Assembly: GCA_036741875.1 (NCBI GenBank)
Contig: DAINRM010000001.1
Span: 62,001 to 126,000 of the forward strand
Direction: 5' to 3'
Length of the DNA stretch: 64,000 bases
Source of the DNA: HRBIN35 sp036741875
GTDB lineage: Bacteria > Patescibacteriota > Minisyncoccia > UBA6257 > HR35
Position numbers and translations under genes: made by a program. Below, piece after piece: positions 1-8,938 of this stretch. Positions within the stretch are counted from its first letter, which is position 1. Every line of letters begins with the position of its first letter. The notes below the pieces were generated by a model. It was given only the letters and a program-made list of their open reading frames with translations, was not told where the DNA came from and did no database searches.

Positions 1-1
1 A

Positions 2-469
2 GGTTTTTTAGGAATCTATCTCTTTTCTTTAGTTTTTAACTATTTCTCTTTAAACTTTGCTAAAAATAAAATTTTAGAAAAAAAGAGAAATATTGTTAAT
101 TTAAAAAAAGAAAAAATGATGATAGAAAAAGAAAATTATATTTTAAATATTTTAACTCCAACTTTAAACAATTTTGAAAAAGAAGTAGGTAAAAACTTAG
201 TTTCTTTTAAAAATGAGGTTGAAAAAAAAGAAAAAAGAAGTTTAGAAGAAATTAAAAAAATTATAGAAGAAAAAAGAAAAAAAGAAAATTGGTTTTTAGA
301 AAAAAATGAAATTATAGGAAACAACCTTCAAGTTCAAATCAAAATTGATAAAACAAAAATTAATGATTTTTTAAAGTTTTATAAAGAAGAGTTTCTTTCT
401 TTAAGATTAGTTGATTTAAAAATTGAAAGTGTCGAAAATTTTTACATTATTTTCTTTGTTTTAGAATGA
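2..469 (+). CDS. Membrane-anchored coiled-coil protein, 5' end outside window
   Basis: The reading frame is open to the left edge, so the start lies outside the window; 155 residues are visible. They begin with a hydrophobic segment (about visible residues 2-20, FLGIYLFSLVFNYFSLNF), then a long Lys/Glu-rich helical stretch typical of coiled coil, then a small C-terminal domain ending IIFFVLE. One TM helix plus coiled coil plus a small alpha/beta domain is the layout of PilO/GspM-like or FtsB/FtsL-like proteins, but I see no diagnostic motif. An ATG at 116 is a less likely start because the TM helix upstream is in frame. The stop TGA overlaps the next ATG as ATGA, implying coupling to the small gene that follows. 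Confidence 0.6.
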   Translation, partial: GFLGIYLFSLVFNYFSLNFAKNKILEKKRNIVNLKKEKMMIEKENYILNILTPTLNNFEKEVGKNLVSFKNEVEKKEKRSLEEIKKIIEEKRKKENWFLEKNEIIGNNLQVQIKIDKTKINDFLKFYKEEFLSLRLVDLKIESVENFYIIFFVLE

Positions 470-669
470 AAAAGACGAGAATCCTTTTTATAGCTTCAAC
501 AATTTTTATTCTTATTTTTTCTTTAATTTTTCAAATTTTTGTTTTAAGCAAAACCTATCTTGATTTAAGTAAAGAAGAAAAACCTAATTTAACCGAAGAA
601 AGTATTTTAGAATATCAAGAAAGAATAAATAAATTAAAAGATTTTTTTAAGAATTCAAATTATAATTAA
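466..669 (+). CDS. Small single-pass membrane protein (67 aa)
   Basis: This 67-residue protein starts at the ATG of an ATGA overlap with the preceding gene, so the two are probably translated together. Residues about 6-29 form one strong hydrophobic helix after a short basic MKKTR start (cytoplasmic N-terminus), followed by a charged tail with helical character (ESILEYQERINKLKDFF). No family is recognised. The upstream partner also has one TM helix and a helical region, so a two-subunit membrane complex is possible. Its last 23 nt overlap the 3' end of the convergent M29 peptidase gene. Confidence 0.5.
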   Translation: MKKTRILFIASTIFILIFSLIFQIFVLSKTYLDLSKEEKPNLTEESILEYQERINKLKDFFKNSNYN

Positions 670-1852
670 GAACTTTTATTCCAGGAATTAAAAACTTACC
701 ATCTTTTTGAATCAACTTACCATCTACCCAAACTTCTCCTCCTCCATATTTTTTAAGCATAAGAATAGTAATATCCCAATGAATTAAACTAATATTACCA
801 TTAAACAAATTTACCCTTTGTCCTTTATACAACTTATCCTCATAACTTTTACCAAGAGCAAAATGGAAACTTCCTCCAACTTTTTCATTCAAAAGAGGAT
901 CAAAAACTCTTCTTCTTATTCCTGGATTTGTTCCCAAGGCTATTTCTCCTAAATATTTAGCTCCTTCATCAGTATTTAAAATATCAACTAAATTATTTTC
1001 ACCCTTTTTAGCTGAAGCTTCAACAACTTTACCATTTTCAAATCTCAAATAAATATCTTCCATATATTTTCCATTATAAGAATAAACACCCTCGGCAAAA
1101 ACTTGACCATTAACTGAATCTTTAACTGGAGCACTAAAAACTTCAGAACCCGGATAATTATAATCAATAGTTGAGTTAGCAAAAGTCATACCTTCAATTG
1201 ACATTTCTAAATGAGTTTTTTTCTTAGGATCAGAAGAATAAATATTGGCTTTTAAAACAAGATATTTACCCTTATCTAAAATTTTCTTCAAAATAGCGTT
1301 TTCTTTTTCTATTTTTTCCCAATCTTGAAAGCAAGATTTAAAATACATTTTCAAATAATCCTCAAATTTCATTTTTTCTAATTTTGCTTTTTCCTTTGTT
1401 GGCCAATATATCAAACACCACCTTGTATAATTAACGCGAAAATCCATAACAGCTGGTTTAGAAGCTTCATTAAATATTTTCATTCTTTCTCCTTCAATAT
1501 CTTCAAAAATAAATTCTGATCGTGGACACCTTATAAGAAAAGTAACATCTGCTTCAAAAAATTTAACATTATCAAAAGAATAAAACCTGGCTATATCTTT
1601 TTCATTTGAATTTTTAATTAAAACAGCATTCATGTCCATATCTCTTACCATATAATAAACTCTTGCTTTTCTTTTAAGAGAATATTCTGCTAATTTTAGA
1701 GCTAATTGTTTTCCTCCAAAATCAAAAAATATAAAAACCCTCTCTCCTTCTTTAACATTAGTAGAAATCTCGACCATATCTTTAGCTATTTTATCAACAT
1801 ACTTATCTTCAAAATAGATAAGCTCTTGACTTGCTCCTTTAATAAGTCTCAT
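647..1852 (-). CDS. M29-family aminopeptidase (aminopeptidase T type)
   Basis: A 401-residue metallo-aminopeptidase of the M29 family, cytosolic enzymes that remove N-terminal residues from peptides using two metal ions. The C-terminal half holds the expected ligand motifs: SEVFSAP (Glu ~237), LGEIALG (Glu ~303), SFHFALGKS (His ~330) and LIHWDI (His ~358, Asp ~360). Full length for the family. The start is an ATG with TAAAAT ending 7 nt upstream and no Shine-Dalgarno, so the mRNA may be leaderless. It is divergent from the M20 peptidase; only 38 bp separate the starts and carry both -10 elements. Three peptidases in a row suggest peptide scavenging. Confidence 0.85.
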   Translation of the reverse strand: MRLIKGASQELIYFEDKYVDKIAKDMVEISTNVKEGERVFIFFDFGGKQLALKLAEYSLKRKARVYYMVRDMDMNAVLIKNSNEKDIARFYSFDNVKFFEADVTFLIRCPRSEFIFEDIEGERMKIFNEASKPAVMDFRVNYTRWCLIYWPTKEKAKLEKMKFEDYLKMYFKSCFQDWEKIEKENAILKKILDKGKYLVLKANIYSSDPKKKTHLEMSIEGMTFANSTIDYNYPGSEVFSAPVKDSVNGQVFAEGVYSYNGKYMEDIYLRFENGKVVEASAKKGENNLVDILNTDEGAKYLGEIALGTNPGIRRRVFDPLLNEKVGGSFHFALGKSYEDKLYKGQRVNLFNGNISLIHWDITILMLKKYGGGEVWVDGKLIQKDGKFLIPGIKVLNYNLNS

Positions 1853-1877
1853 GCTTTTAATTTTAACAAATTTTTCT

Positions 1878-1883
1878 TATAAT
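1878..1883 (+). promoter_or_regulatory. -10 element TATAAT, 7 nt before an ATG
   Basis: A perfect TATAAT ends 7 nt before the ATG at 1891. Transcription starting about 7 nt downstream of a -10 box would begin at the start codon itself, giving a leaderless mRNA. The -35 region is weak. In the same 38-bp gap the opposite strand carries TAAAAT (1860-1865), also 7 nt before the M29 ATG. Confidence 0.55.
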
Positions 1884-1890
1884 TTAAAAA

Positions 1891-3201
1891 ATGGAAGAAT
1901 ATAAAAAAATTTTAGCGGAATATATAAAATTTAAAAGCATTTCCGCTGATAAAGAATTTTTACCTGGGATTTATTCTTGCGTTAAGTTTCTCAAAGAGCT
2001 TTTTGAAAAAAATGGTTTAAAAACAAAAATTATCGAGGGTTATGAAAATCCTTTAGTTTATGGCGAATATAATGCCAATAAAAAAGAAACTGTTTTAATT
2101 TATGGACATTATGATGTACAACCTGCAAAAAAAGAAGATGGCTGGAAAAATGATCCTTTTGTTTTATATGAAGACGAAAAAAAATTTTATGGAAGAGGAA
2201 CAGCTGATAATAAAGGACAAAATTTAATTCATCTTTATACAATTTTTAAACTTCTTAAAGAAAACAACTTAGGTTATAACATCAAAATAATTTTGGAAGG
2301 AAACGAAGAAACAGGTTCAAATAAGCTTGAAAAATTTTTAAAAGATTATAAGAATCTTCTTCAAGCTGATCTTGTTTTAATTTCTGATGGAGAAATTGTA
2401 AAAAATATTCCTATCATTGATGCTGGCTTTAGAGGGGTTATAAATTTAGAATTGGAAATTAAAACTGCCAAGAAAGATTTTCACTCTGGTCTTTATGGTG
2501 GTGTTTTACCAAATGCCTTACACGAAATGATTAAAATTTTAAATACTTTTTTTGATAAAGAAGATAGGGTTTTGATCAAAGGATTTTATGAAAAAATAGA
2601 TAAGATTGATAAAGAAATCATTAAACTCAATAAAAAACTACTTTTCAATGAAAAAAAATTTAAAAAAGAAACAGGGGTAAAAAAACTTTTTAATAAGGAC
2701 TTAGATTTTTATACAAAAACAGGCCTTTGGGCAACGATTCAACTTACAGGTCTTTCAGGGGGTTATTTTGGAGAAGGTTTTAGAAATGCTATTCCTCATT
2801 CCGCTTTAGCAAAAATTAATATTAGGTTTGTAGAAAAACAAAATGCTAAGGGAATTGTAAAGAAAATTAAAAGTCATTTAAAAAAAGTTATTCCTCATTA
2901 TGTTAATTATGAGTTAAGAGTAAAAGAAATATCACCGGCAGTAAAACTTGATTTAAATAATTCTTATATAAAAAAGGCAAAAGAGGTTCTCAAAAAAGTT
3001 TTTAAAAAAGATCCTGTCTTTAAATTTTCTGGAGGCGGTCTTCCTATTGTTTTTTACTTTAAAAATATTTTAAAAGTTCCGCAAGTATTAGTTTCTTTAG
3101 CTAATGAAGATTGTAATATGCATTCTGTTAACGAGAATTTTGATAAAAAATTAATTCAAAAAGGTTTAGAATTTTCCTATCTCTTTTTAAAAAATGGATA
3201 A
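1891..3201 (+). CDS. M20-family metallopeptidase (dipeptidase/carboxypeptidase-like)
   Basis: A 436-residue M20/M25/M40 zinc peptidase, probably a cytosolic dipeptidase or aminoacylase-type hydrolase. Metal and catalytic motifs are clear: YGHYDVQPA (His ~73, Asp ~75), GRGTADNKGQ (bridging Asp ~106) and LEGNEETGS (general-base Glu ~139 and metal-ligand Glu ~140). The lid/dimerisation domain with DFHSGLYGG follows, and the C-terminal metal His is in CNMHSVNE. Substrate cannot be deduced. The 3' end overlaps the next start by 8 nt, so this gene and the M24 peptidase form an operon. Confidence 0.87.
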   Translation: MEEYKKILAEYIKFKSISADKEFLPGIYSCVKFLKELFEKNGLKTKIIEGYENPLVYGEYNANKKETVLIYGHYDVQPAKKEDGWKNDPFVLYEDEKKFYGRGTADNKGQNLIHLYTIFKLLKENNLGYNIKIILEGNEETGSNKLEKFLKDYKNLLQADLVLISDGEIVKNIPIIDAGFRGVINLELEIKTAKKDFHSGLYGGVLPNALHEMIKILNTFFDKEDRVLIKGFYEKIDKIDKEIIKLNKKLLFNEKKFKKETGVKKLFNKDLDFYTKTGLWATIQLTGLSGGYFGEGFRNAIPHSALAKINIRFVEKQNAKGIVKKIKSHLKKVIPHYVNYELRVKEISPAVKLDLNNSYIKKAKEVLKKVFKKDPVFKFSGGGLPIVFYFKNILKVPQVLVSLANEDCNMHSVNENFDKKLIQKGLEFSYLFLKNG

Positions 3202-4282
3202 TTTTGAAAATCTAAGAAAAATTTGGCAAAAAGAAGGAGATGCTTATCTTCTGTTCAAATCTGAAGCGCTAAAGCTTAATGATTTAAGGTATTTAACTCG
3301 TTTTGATGGTTCGACGGGAATTTTTCTTCAAACAAAAGAAAAAAATTATTTATTTGTTGATGGTAGGTATTTTGAAAAAGTTAAAAATCAAAAAAATGAA
3401 AATCTTGAAATTATTTTGTATGATATAAATTTTAAAAAAGTAATAAGATCTTTACTTAAAAAAGAAAGGGTTAAAAAAATCGTTATTGATCCTTATCAAA
3501 GTTTTGCTTTTATAAGAAGATTAGAAAAAATTTTAAAAAATGTAAAGGTTATTGTTTCTAAAAAAGAAATTACTTCTCAATTAAGAGTAAGAAAAAATGA
3601 AAAAGAGATAGAAATTTTAAAAAAAGCTCAAGAAATAGCTGATAAAATTTTTAAAGAAATTTTAAATTTTATAAAACCAGAAAAACATACTGAAAAAGAA
3701 GTGGCTTTTAAAATTTATGAATTAGCAGTAAAAAAATATGGTTGTGAAAATCTAAGTTTTGAACCTATTATTGCTTCAGGAAGTAGTTCAAGTATTCCTC
3801 ACTATAGAAATGAAGATAAAATTATTAAAAACAATTCTGCGTTACTTATTGATTTTGGTGTTATTTATCAAGGTTATGTTTCCGATATGACAAGAACTTT
3901 ATGGGTAGGAAATAAAGTTGATAATGAGTTTAAAAAAATTTATAAATTAGTTTTAGAAGCCCAAAAATTGTCTCTAGAAAAATGTCAATTTGAAAAACCA
4001 GTAAAAGCTAAAGAAGTAGATAAAGCAGCAAGAAATTATTTTAAAAAATATGGTTATGAAAAATACTTTATTCATAGCACTGGACATGGTATAGGTATGG
4101 ACATTCATGAAGCACCTACTCTTAGTCCTTATTCAAAAGATGTTTTAAGGGGAAATGAAGTCGTGACTATTGAGCCTGGAATTTATCTCGAAGGTAAATT
4201 TGGCATCAGAATAGAGGATACAGTAATAACTGGAAGGGGAGAAAATATTACTTTTTCTTCTAAGGAACTTATTCGTTTATAA
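3194..4282 (+). CDS. M24B Xaa-Pro aminopeptidase/dipeptidase
   Basis: A 362-residue creatinase/prolidase-fold peptidase that cleaves the bond before proline. The N-terminal ~125 residues form the creatinase-like domain, and the rest is the pita-bread catalytic domain. The five metal ligands are recognisable in LLIDFG, VSDMTRT, STGHGIGMDIHEAP, TIEPGIY and GIRIEDT. Prolidase (PepQ) and aminopeptidase P (PepP) are not easily separated by sequence, so no symbol is given. The start codon lies inside the 3' end of the M20 gene (8-nt overlap). With M29 and M20 it completes a set able to degrade small peptides, including proline-containing ones. Confidence 0.86.
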   Translation: MDNFENLRKIWQKEGDAYLLFKSEALKLNDLRYLTRFDGSTGIFLQTKEKNYLFVDGRYFEKVKNQKNENLEIILYDINFKKVIRSLLKKERVKKIVIDPYQSFAFIRRLEKILKNVKVIVSKKEITSQLRVRKNEKEIEILKKAQEIADKIFKEILNFIKPEKHTEKEVAFKIYELAVKKYGCENLSFEPIIASGSSSSIPHYRNEDKIIKNNSALLIDFGVIYQGYVSDMTRTLWVGNKVDNEFKKIYKLVLEAQKLSLEKCQFEKPVKAKEVDKAARNYFKKYGYEKYFIHSTGHGIGMDIHEAPTLSPYSKDVLRGNEVVTIEPGIYLEGKFGIRIEDTVITGRGENITFSSKELIRL

Positions 4283-4292
4283 TTAAATTAAA

Positions 4293-5735
4293 ATGGAAAA
4301 TTTAATTCCAAAAATAGGTTTAGAAATTCATTTAGAGCTCCAGACAAAAACTAAACTTTTTTGTTCCTGTAAAAACGATCCTGAAGAAACAGAACCTAAT
4401 AAAAATATATGTGAAATTTGTACTGGCCAGCCTGGTGTTTTACCTGTTTTAAACAAACAAGCTGTGATTTATGCTTACTCTTTAGCTAAAGCTTTAAAGA
4501 TGAAAATTAACTATAAAAGCGAGTTTGCAAGAAAAAACTATTTTTATCCAGATCTTCCTAAAAATTATCAGATTTCTCAATACGAATATCCCTTAGGAGA
4601 ACAGGGAATGTTTTATCTGGTCAGAGAAAATTTAGAAAAAAAGATAAGAATTAGAAGAATTCACCTTGAAGAAGATACGGGAAGAAATCTACATTTTGGA
4701 AATTATAGTTTAGTTGATTTTAATAGATCAGGTGTGCCGCTTATTGAAATTGTTACTGAACCAGACATAAGATCAGCTGAAGAAGCAGAAATTTTTGCTG
4801 AAGAATTTGTTCTTCTTATAAGACATTTAGGAATTTCTTCAGTTGATGCTGAAAAAGGACAAATAAGATTTGAAGCTAATATTTCTTTAGCTCCTGGAGA
4901 AAGTTTGGGTACAAAAGTAGAGATTAAAAATATAAATAAAATCAAATCTTTAGTTGAAGCTATCAAATATGAAATTGAAAGACAAAAAGAGCTTATTTTA
5001 AAAGGGGAAAAAATCATACAAGAAACAAGAGGTTATGATGAAAATAAAAAAATAACCTTTTCTCAAAGATGGAAAGAGGAAGCTGAAGATTATAGATATT
5101 TTCCCGAACCAGATCTTCCTCCTCTTGTTATTGACGAAGAAATTGAAAAAAGCGCCATTTATATAGAAACACCAGGAGAAATTAAAATAAGACTTAAAAA
5201 GGAATATGGTTTAGATTATAAATTTTCTCAAATTTTAGTTTTAGATAAAGAAAGAGTTTATTTTTTTGAAGAAGCCCTTTCAGAATTAAGAAAATTTTTA
5301 ACTGATCCAGAACTTAGTTTAAAACTTTTAATTAATTTCTTTATTAATGACTTTATAGGTCTTTTAGAAAAATATGGCTTAAATATTAAAAGAGAAAATA
5401 TCACTCCACACGAATTTGCTCATCTTCTTTATCTCTATAGCCAAAATAAAATTTCTTCAAAGATAGTTAAGGAGGCTTTGGAATTAGGAATTAAAGGAGA
5501 AATGAAGGTTGAAGAAGTAATTAAAGAAAAAGAAATGATTTCTGATGTTGAAGTTTTAAACAAAATCATCGAAGAAATTATCAAAGAATTTCCTCAAAGC
5601 GTGGAAGACTATATAAAGGGTGAAGAAAAAGCCTTGGAATTTTTAATAGGACAGGTTATGAAAAAAACAAAAGGAAGGGCAGAACCAAATCTAACTCGTC
5701 AAATTATTTTAGAAAAAATAAACTATGCAAACTGA
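4293..5735 (+). CDS. gatB: Aspartyl/glutamyl-tRNA(Asn/Gln) amidotransferase subunit B
   Basis: A 480-residue GatB, the kinase/amidotransferase subunit of GatCAB that converts mischarged Glu-tRNA(Gln) or Asp-tRNA(Asn) to the amide form. The N-terminus has the signature IGLEIHLELQT, Zn-type cysteines CSCKN..CEICTGQPG, and ARKNYFYPDLPKNYQISQYE. HLEEDTGR, DFNRSGVPLIEIVTEPDI, YRYFPEPDLPPL and the C-terminal GatB/YqeY tRNA-binding domain (FLIGQVMKKTKGRAEPN) are all present. Full length. TATAAT ends 9 nt before the ATG. The last 11 nt overlap the prfB start, so this gene heads the operon that follows. GatA and GatC are not in the window. Confidence 0.95.
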   Translation: MENLIPKIGLEIHLELQTKTKLFCSCKNDPEETEPNKNICEICTGQPGVLPVLNKQAVIYAYSLAKALKMKINYKSEFARKNYFYPDLPKNYQISQYEYPLGEQGMFYLVRENLEKKIRIRRIHLEEDTGRNLHFGNYSLVDFNRSGVPLIEIVTEPDIRSAEEAEIFAEEFVLLIRHLGISSVDAEKGQIRFEANISLAPGESLGTKVEIKNINKIKSLVEAIKYEIERQKELILKGEKIIQETRGYDENKKITFSQRWKEEAEDYRYFPEPDLPPLVIDEEIEKSAIYIETPGEIKIRLKKEYGLDYKFSQILVLDKERVYFFEEALSELRKFLTDPELSLKLLINFFINDFIGLLEKYGLNIKRENITPHEFAHLLYLYSQNKISSKIVKEALELGIKGEMKVEEVIKEKEMISDVEVLNKIIEEIIKEFPQSVEDYIKGEEKALEFLIGQVMKKTKGRAEPNLTRQIILEKINYAN

Positions 5736-6736
5736 AAATAAATTTTTAACCGTTCTCCAGTTTCTGGAGAACTATCTTTGAAATTAATAAACTAAGGGAA
5801 GAATTAGAGAAACTTAAAAAAGAGACAGAAAAACCTGATTTTTGGGAGAGAGATGATTTTTCTATTATTGAAAGGATTTCCTTTTTAGAAAAACTTTTTA
5901 AAGATTTAGAAGAGTTAAAGAAAATTCATGATTTAGAAGAATTTAAAAACAAACTAAAAGAATTTACAAAAAATTTTCTTCTTAAAGAAAAATACAATGA
6001 GAAAAAATCTATTCTCTCTATTTATTCAGGTGTAGGTGGCAAAGACGCTGAAGATTGGGTAAGGATACTTGAAAGTATGTACGAAAGATTTTTTGAAAGA
6101 ATGGGTTGGAACTTTATTTGGCTTGATGAAGATAGAAATGAATATGGAGGATACAAATATATAAGTTTTAGGATTGAAGAAGATTATTCTTACGGAATTT
6201 TAAAATGGGAAAGTGGTGTGCATAGACTTGTAAGAATTTCTCCTTTTTCGGCTAAAGGTTTAAGACATACAAGTTTTGCTTATGTGGAAGTTTTACCTTT
6301 AATAGAAAAACCAGAATTTAAAATAGAAGAAAAAGATATAGAAATTCAAACCTTTAGAGCTAGTGGTAGAGGAGGGCAAAATGTCAATAAAGTAGAAACA
6401 GCAGTTAGAGTTATTTATAAACCCTTGAACATTGTGGTTACTTGTCAAAATGAAAGATATCAACATCAAAATAGAGAATTAGCACTGAGCATTCTTTATT
6501 CAAAACTTCAAAAAATTTTAGAAGAAAAACATAAAAAGGAGTTAGAGGAAATAAAAGGAGAAAAAATTGAGATAGGATGGGGGAATCAAATAAGATCTTA
6601 TATTTTTGATCCTTATAAGCTTGTCAAAGATTTGAGAAGTAAAAAAGAAACCTCAAAACTCGAAGAAGTTCTTGAAGGAAGATTAGATCTTATTCATCCT
6701 TTGGGAGTTATTTTAGAAATTCTTATGTTAAAATAG
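5725..6736 (+). CDS. prfB: Peptide chain release factor 2, with programmed +1 frameshift
   Basis: RF2 terminates translation at UGA and UAA. Reading from the ATG at 5725 (inside gatB) gives 18 codons ending TAT CTT, then an in-frame TGA at 5779-5781. A +1 shift (skip T5779, continue GAA at 5780) restores a full RF2 with KPDFW, SGVGGKDAEDW, the stop-recognition motif SPF (RISPFSAKG) and the catalytic GGQ (ASGRGGQNVNK). TATCTTTGA matches the classic prfB slip site. GGAG lies just upstream but forms the 3' arm of a perfect 9-bp hairpin (5752-5772). The arrangement shows that UGA is a genuine stop, read by RF2, in this organism. The next gene starts 5 nt after the stop. Confidence 0.93.
5752..5772 (+). 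promoter_or_regulatory. Hairpin at the prfB frameshift site
   Basis: GTTCTCCAG (5752-5760) and CTGGAGAAC (5764-5772) are perfect reverse complements around a TTT loop. The stem ends 3 nt before the slip codon CTT (5776). It lies in coding sequence and has no T-run after it, so it is not a terminator. The 3' arm hides the GGAG that would serve as the internal Shine-Dalgarno in other bacteria. Confidence 0.6.
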
Positions 6737-6741
6737 AAACA

Positions 6742-7425
6742 ATGATAGTTTTAAAAAATGTAACTAAGGTTTTTCCACCCAATGTTGTTGCTTTAGAGAA
6801 TATAAGTTTTGAAATAAAGAGTGGTGAGTTTGTTCTTATTATAGGAAGGAGCGGGGCGGGGAAAAGTACAGTTTTAAGGCTGATTAATAAAGAAATTGAT
6901 CCCACCAAAGGGGAAATTTTTTATAAAAATTTCAAAATAACTAAAATCTCTTCAAAAAAGAAAAGAGAATTAAGAAGAAAAATAATTACCATTTTTCAAG
7001 ATTTTAAACTTTTAAACAAAAAGACAGTTTTTGAAAATCTTAGTTTACCTTTAGAAATTTTAGGTAAAAGCAGAAAAGAAATTGAAAAAGAAGTTTTAAA
7101 TGTAGCTCAAAGATTAAAAATTGAAAACAAATTAAACCAAAAAGCAGAAACTCTTTCAGGAGGTGAAAAACAAAAAGTTTGTTTAGCAAGAGGTCTTTTA
7201 TATAATCCTGAAGTTATTTTAGCAGACGAACCAACTGGTAATTTAGATCCTTTAAGCACACATGAAATTTTAGAGATTTTAAAATCATTAAATAAAGAAG
7301 GAATAACCATTGTTTTTGCTACTCATAATAAAGAAATTGTTAATTCATTAAAAACAAGGGTTATCATTTTAGATAATGGTCATTTAGTAAGAGATGAAAA
7401 TCCTGGGAGTTATTCAATTTTTTGA
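6742..7425 (+). CDS. ftsE: Cell-division ABC transporter ATPase FtsE
   Basis: A 227-residue ABC ATPase that pairs with FtsX at the septum to activate peptidoglycan hydrolases. Walker A is GRSGAGKST (~residues 36-44), the Q-loop is IFQDFKLL, the ABC signature LSGGEKQKVCLARGLL, Walker B VILADEPTGNLDP, and the switch His is in FATHNKE. The N-terminal MIVLKNVTKVFPPNVVALEN is typical of FtsE. It starts 5 nt after prfB and is followed at 13 nt by ftsX, the usual ftsEX order. No Shine-Dalgarno is visible. Confidence 0.93.
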   Translation: MIVLKNVTKVFPPNVVALENISFEIKSGEFVLIIGRSGAGKSTVLRLINKEIDPTKGEIFYKNFKITKISSKKKRELRRKIITIFQDFKLLNKKTVFENLSLPLEILGKSRKEIEKEVLNVAQRLKIENKLNQKAETLSGGEKQKVCLARGLLYNPEVILADEPTGNLDPLSTHEILEILKSLNKEGITIVFATHNKEIVNSLKTRVIILDNGHLVRDENPGSYSIF

Positions 7426-7438
7426 TCTTGGCTAAAAA

Positions 7439-8356
7439 ATGAGAAGTTTTTTTTATCTTTTAAAAAGAAGTTTTTCAAACAGTCTCAATATTTTTTTAGA
7501 AGAAGGATCACTTACTTTTATTAACTTATTTACTATTATTTTAGTTTCTTTAACTCTTTGGGGTGCTATTTATATTTTTTACTTTTCTGAAAGTTTAAAA
7601 ATTTATCTTCAAAATCGTTTAGATTTTTCTATTTATTTTAAAGAAGGAACAAGTAGGGAGGAGATTGAAAAAATTCAAAAAATTTTATATAACTTTCCTG
7701 GAGTAAAAGAGGTTGATTTGATTACACAAGAAATGGCTTTTGAAAAATTAAAAAAAGAATCAAAAACAAATCCTATTATTGAAAGAGCTTTAACTGAACT
7801 TAAATCAAATCCTTTAGTTGATTATTTAATAGTTAAAGCGGAAAATAGTGAAATTTATCCAAAAATTAGTGATTATCTTTTAAAATCCCCTTATAGTGGG
7901 AAAATTGACTACTTAAGTTATTTTGAAAATAGAAAAATAATTGAAAGAGCTATAAGTTTTACTAATAATTTAAAAATCATTGTTTTAAGTATTGTTATCT
8001 TAGTAATTCTTTTTTCTTTCTTTATTACTTTTAATACTCTTTACATTTCTTTTTATTCTCTTAAAGAAGAAATTGAAATTTTACAGCTTTTAGGTGCAAG
8101 TAACTCTTTCATTAGACTTCCTTTTATTTTTTATTCTTTTCTTTTTTCAGTTATCGGCTATATTTTTTCTTTAGGACTTGTGGTTTTATTTTTAGAAAAA
8201 ACAAAAAGTTTTTGGCCGCTGATTATTCCTAATTTTTCTCCATATCATTTCACCTTAGAAAATTTCTTTTACTTGAATTTTTTAATTTTAGGCTTTATAA
8301 TTTTAACAAATACTTTAAGCAGTTTTTTTATTTTACAAAAATATTTTAAGTTATGA
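7439..8356 (+). CDS. ftsX: Cell-division permease-like protein FtsX
   Basis: A 305-residue membrane protein with the FtsX layout: cytoplasmic start, TM1 (~residues 23-45), a ~120-residue extracytoplasmic domain (DFSIYFKEGTSREEIEKIQ, typical FtsX_ECD) and three further TM helices (~178-203, ~220-245, ~272-296) of the MacB/FtsX type. LLGASNSFIRLPF is the loop that usually contacts FtsE. It directly follows ftsE and ends in an ATGA overlap with ndk. With murC nearby it indicates that a peptidoglycan wall is made and remodelled. Confidence 0.92.
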   Translation: MRSFFYLLKRSFSNSLNIFLEEGSLTFINLFTIILVSLTLWGAIYIFYFSESLKIYLQNRLDFSIYFKEGTSREEIEKIQKILYNFPGVKEVDLITQEMAFEKLKKESKTNPIIERALTELKSNPLVDYLIVKAENSEIYPKISDYLLKSPYSGKIDYLSYFENRKIIERAISFTNNLKIIVLSIVILVILFSFFITFNTLYISFYSLKEEIEILQLLGASNSFIRLPFIFYSFLFSVIGYIFSLGLVVLFLEKTKSFWPLIIPNFSPYHFTLENFFYLNFLILGFIILTNTLSSFFILQKYFKL

Positions 8357-8934
8357 AGGAAAATCTTATAAAAAATATTAAAAAAGAAAGAACTTTAGTA
8401 CTTATTAAACCTGATGGAGTTGAAAGAAGATTAGTTGGTGAAATAATTTCTAGATTTGAAAGAGCAGGTTTAAGAATTGTAGGTTTAGGTATTGTTAAGC
8501 CAAGTAGAAAACTTATTGATCAACATTATCCTAAAACAAGAGAATGGATAGAAAATTTGGGAAATAATATGTTAAAAACAGCAGAAGAGTTAAAAATTAA
8601 AGTTGATTTAAAAAAAGATTACGGAGTAAATAGTGTTTATGAACTTGGTCTTAAAGTAAGAGAATGGTTAATAAATTTCATGTGTTCTGGCCCTGTAGTT
8701 AAAATTGCCTTAGAAGGACCTCATGCTATTCAAGTTGTAAGAAAATTAGTAGGCAAAACTATACCTTTTTTAGCTGAACCAGGAACAATTAGAGGAGATT
8801 ATTCTATCGATTCACCTCTTTTAGCTAATTTAGAAATGAGACCTGTTAAAAATTTAATCCATGCTTCGGGAAACGAAAAAGAAGCAGAATATGAACTAAA
8901 ACTTTGGTTTAAAAAGGACGAATTAATTGATTAA
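8353..8934 (+). CDS. ndk: Nucleoside-diphosphate kinase with internal insertion
   Basis: NDK transfers phosphate between nucleoside di- and triphosphates through a phospho-histidine. The start RTLVLIKPDGVERRLVGEII and the end are clear, with FMCSGPVVKIALEGPHAIQVVRKLVG, the GTIRGDYS loop and active-site His in NLIHASGNEKEAEYE (~170). At 193 residues it is about 45-50 longer than the usual 140-150 because of an insertion after HYPKTREW (about residues 60-105). Long NDKs of this kind are familiar from archaea and some CPR bacteria. The start overlaps ftsX as ATGA. It may supply NTPs alongside the UMP kinase and damaged CTP synthase farther on. Confidence 0.9.
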   Translation: MKENLIKNIKKERTLVLIKPDGVERRLVGEIISRFERAGLRIVGLGIVKPSRKLIDQHYPKTREWIENLGNNMLKTAEELKIKVDLKKDYGVNSVYELGLKVREWLINFMCSGPVVKIALEGPHAIQVVRKLVGKTIPFLAEPGTIRGDYSIDSPLLANLEMRPVKNLIHASGNEKEAEYELKLWFKKDELID

Positions 8935-8938
8935 AAAA

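Noticed and set aside
5725..6076. prfB looks truncated or frameshifted at its 5' end
   Set aside because: The TGA after CTT with an upstream stem and an immediate +1 frame is the known programmed RF2 site, so it is annotated as one intact gene.
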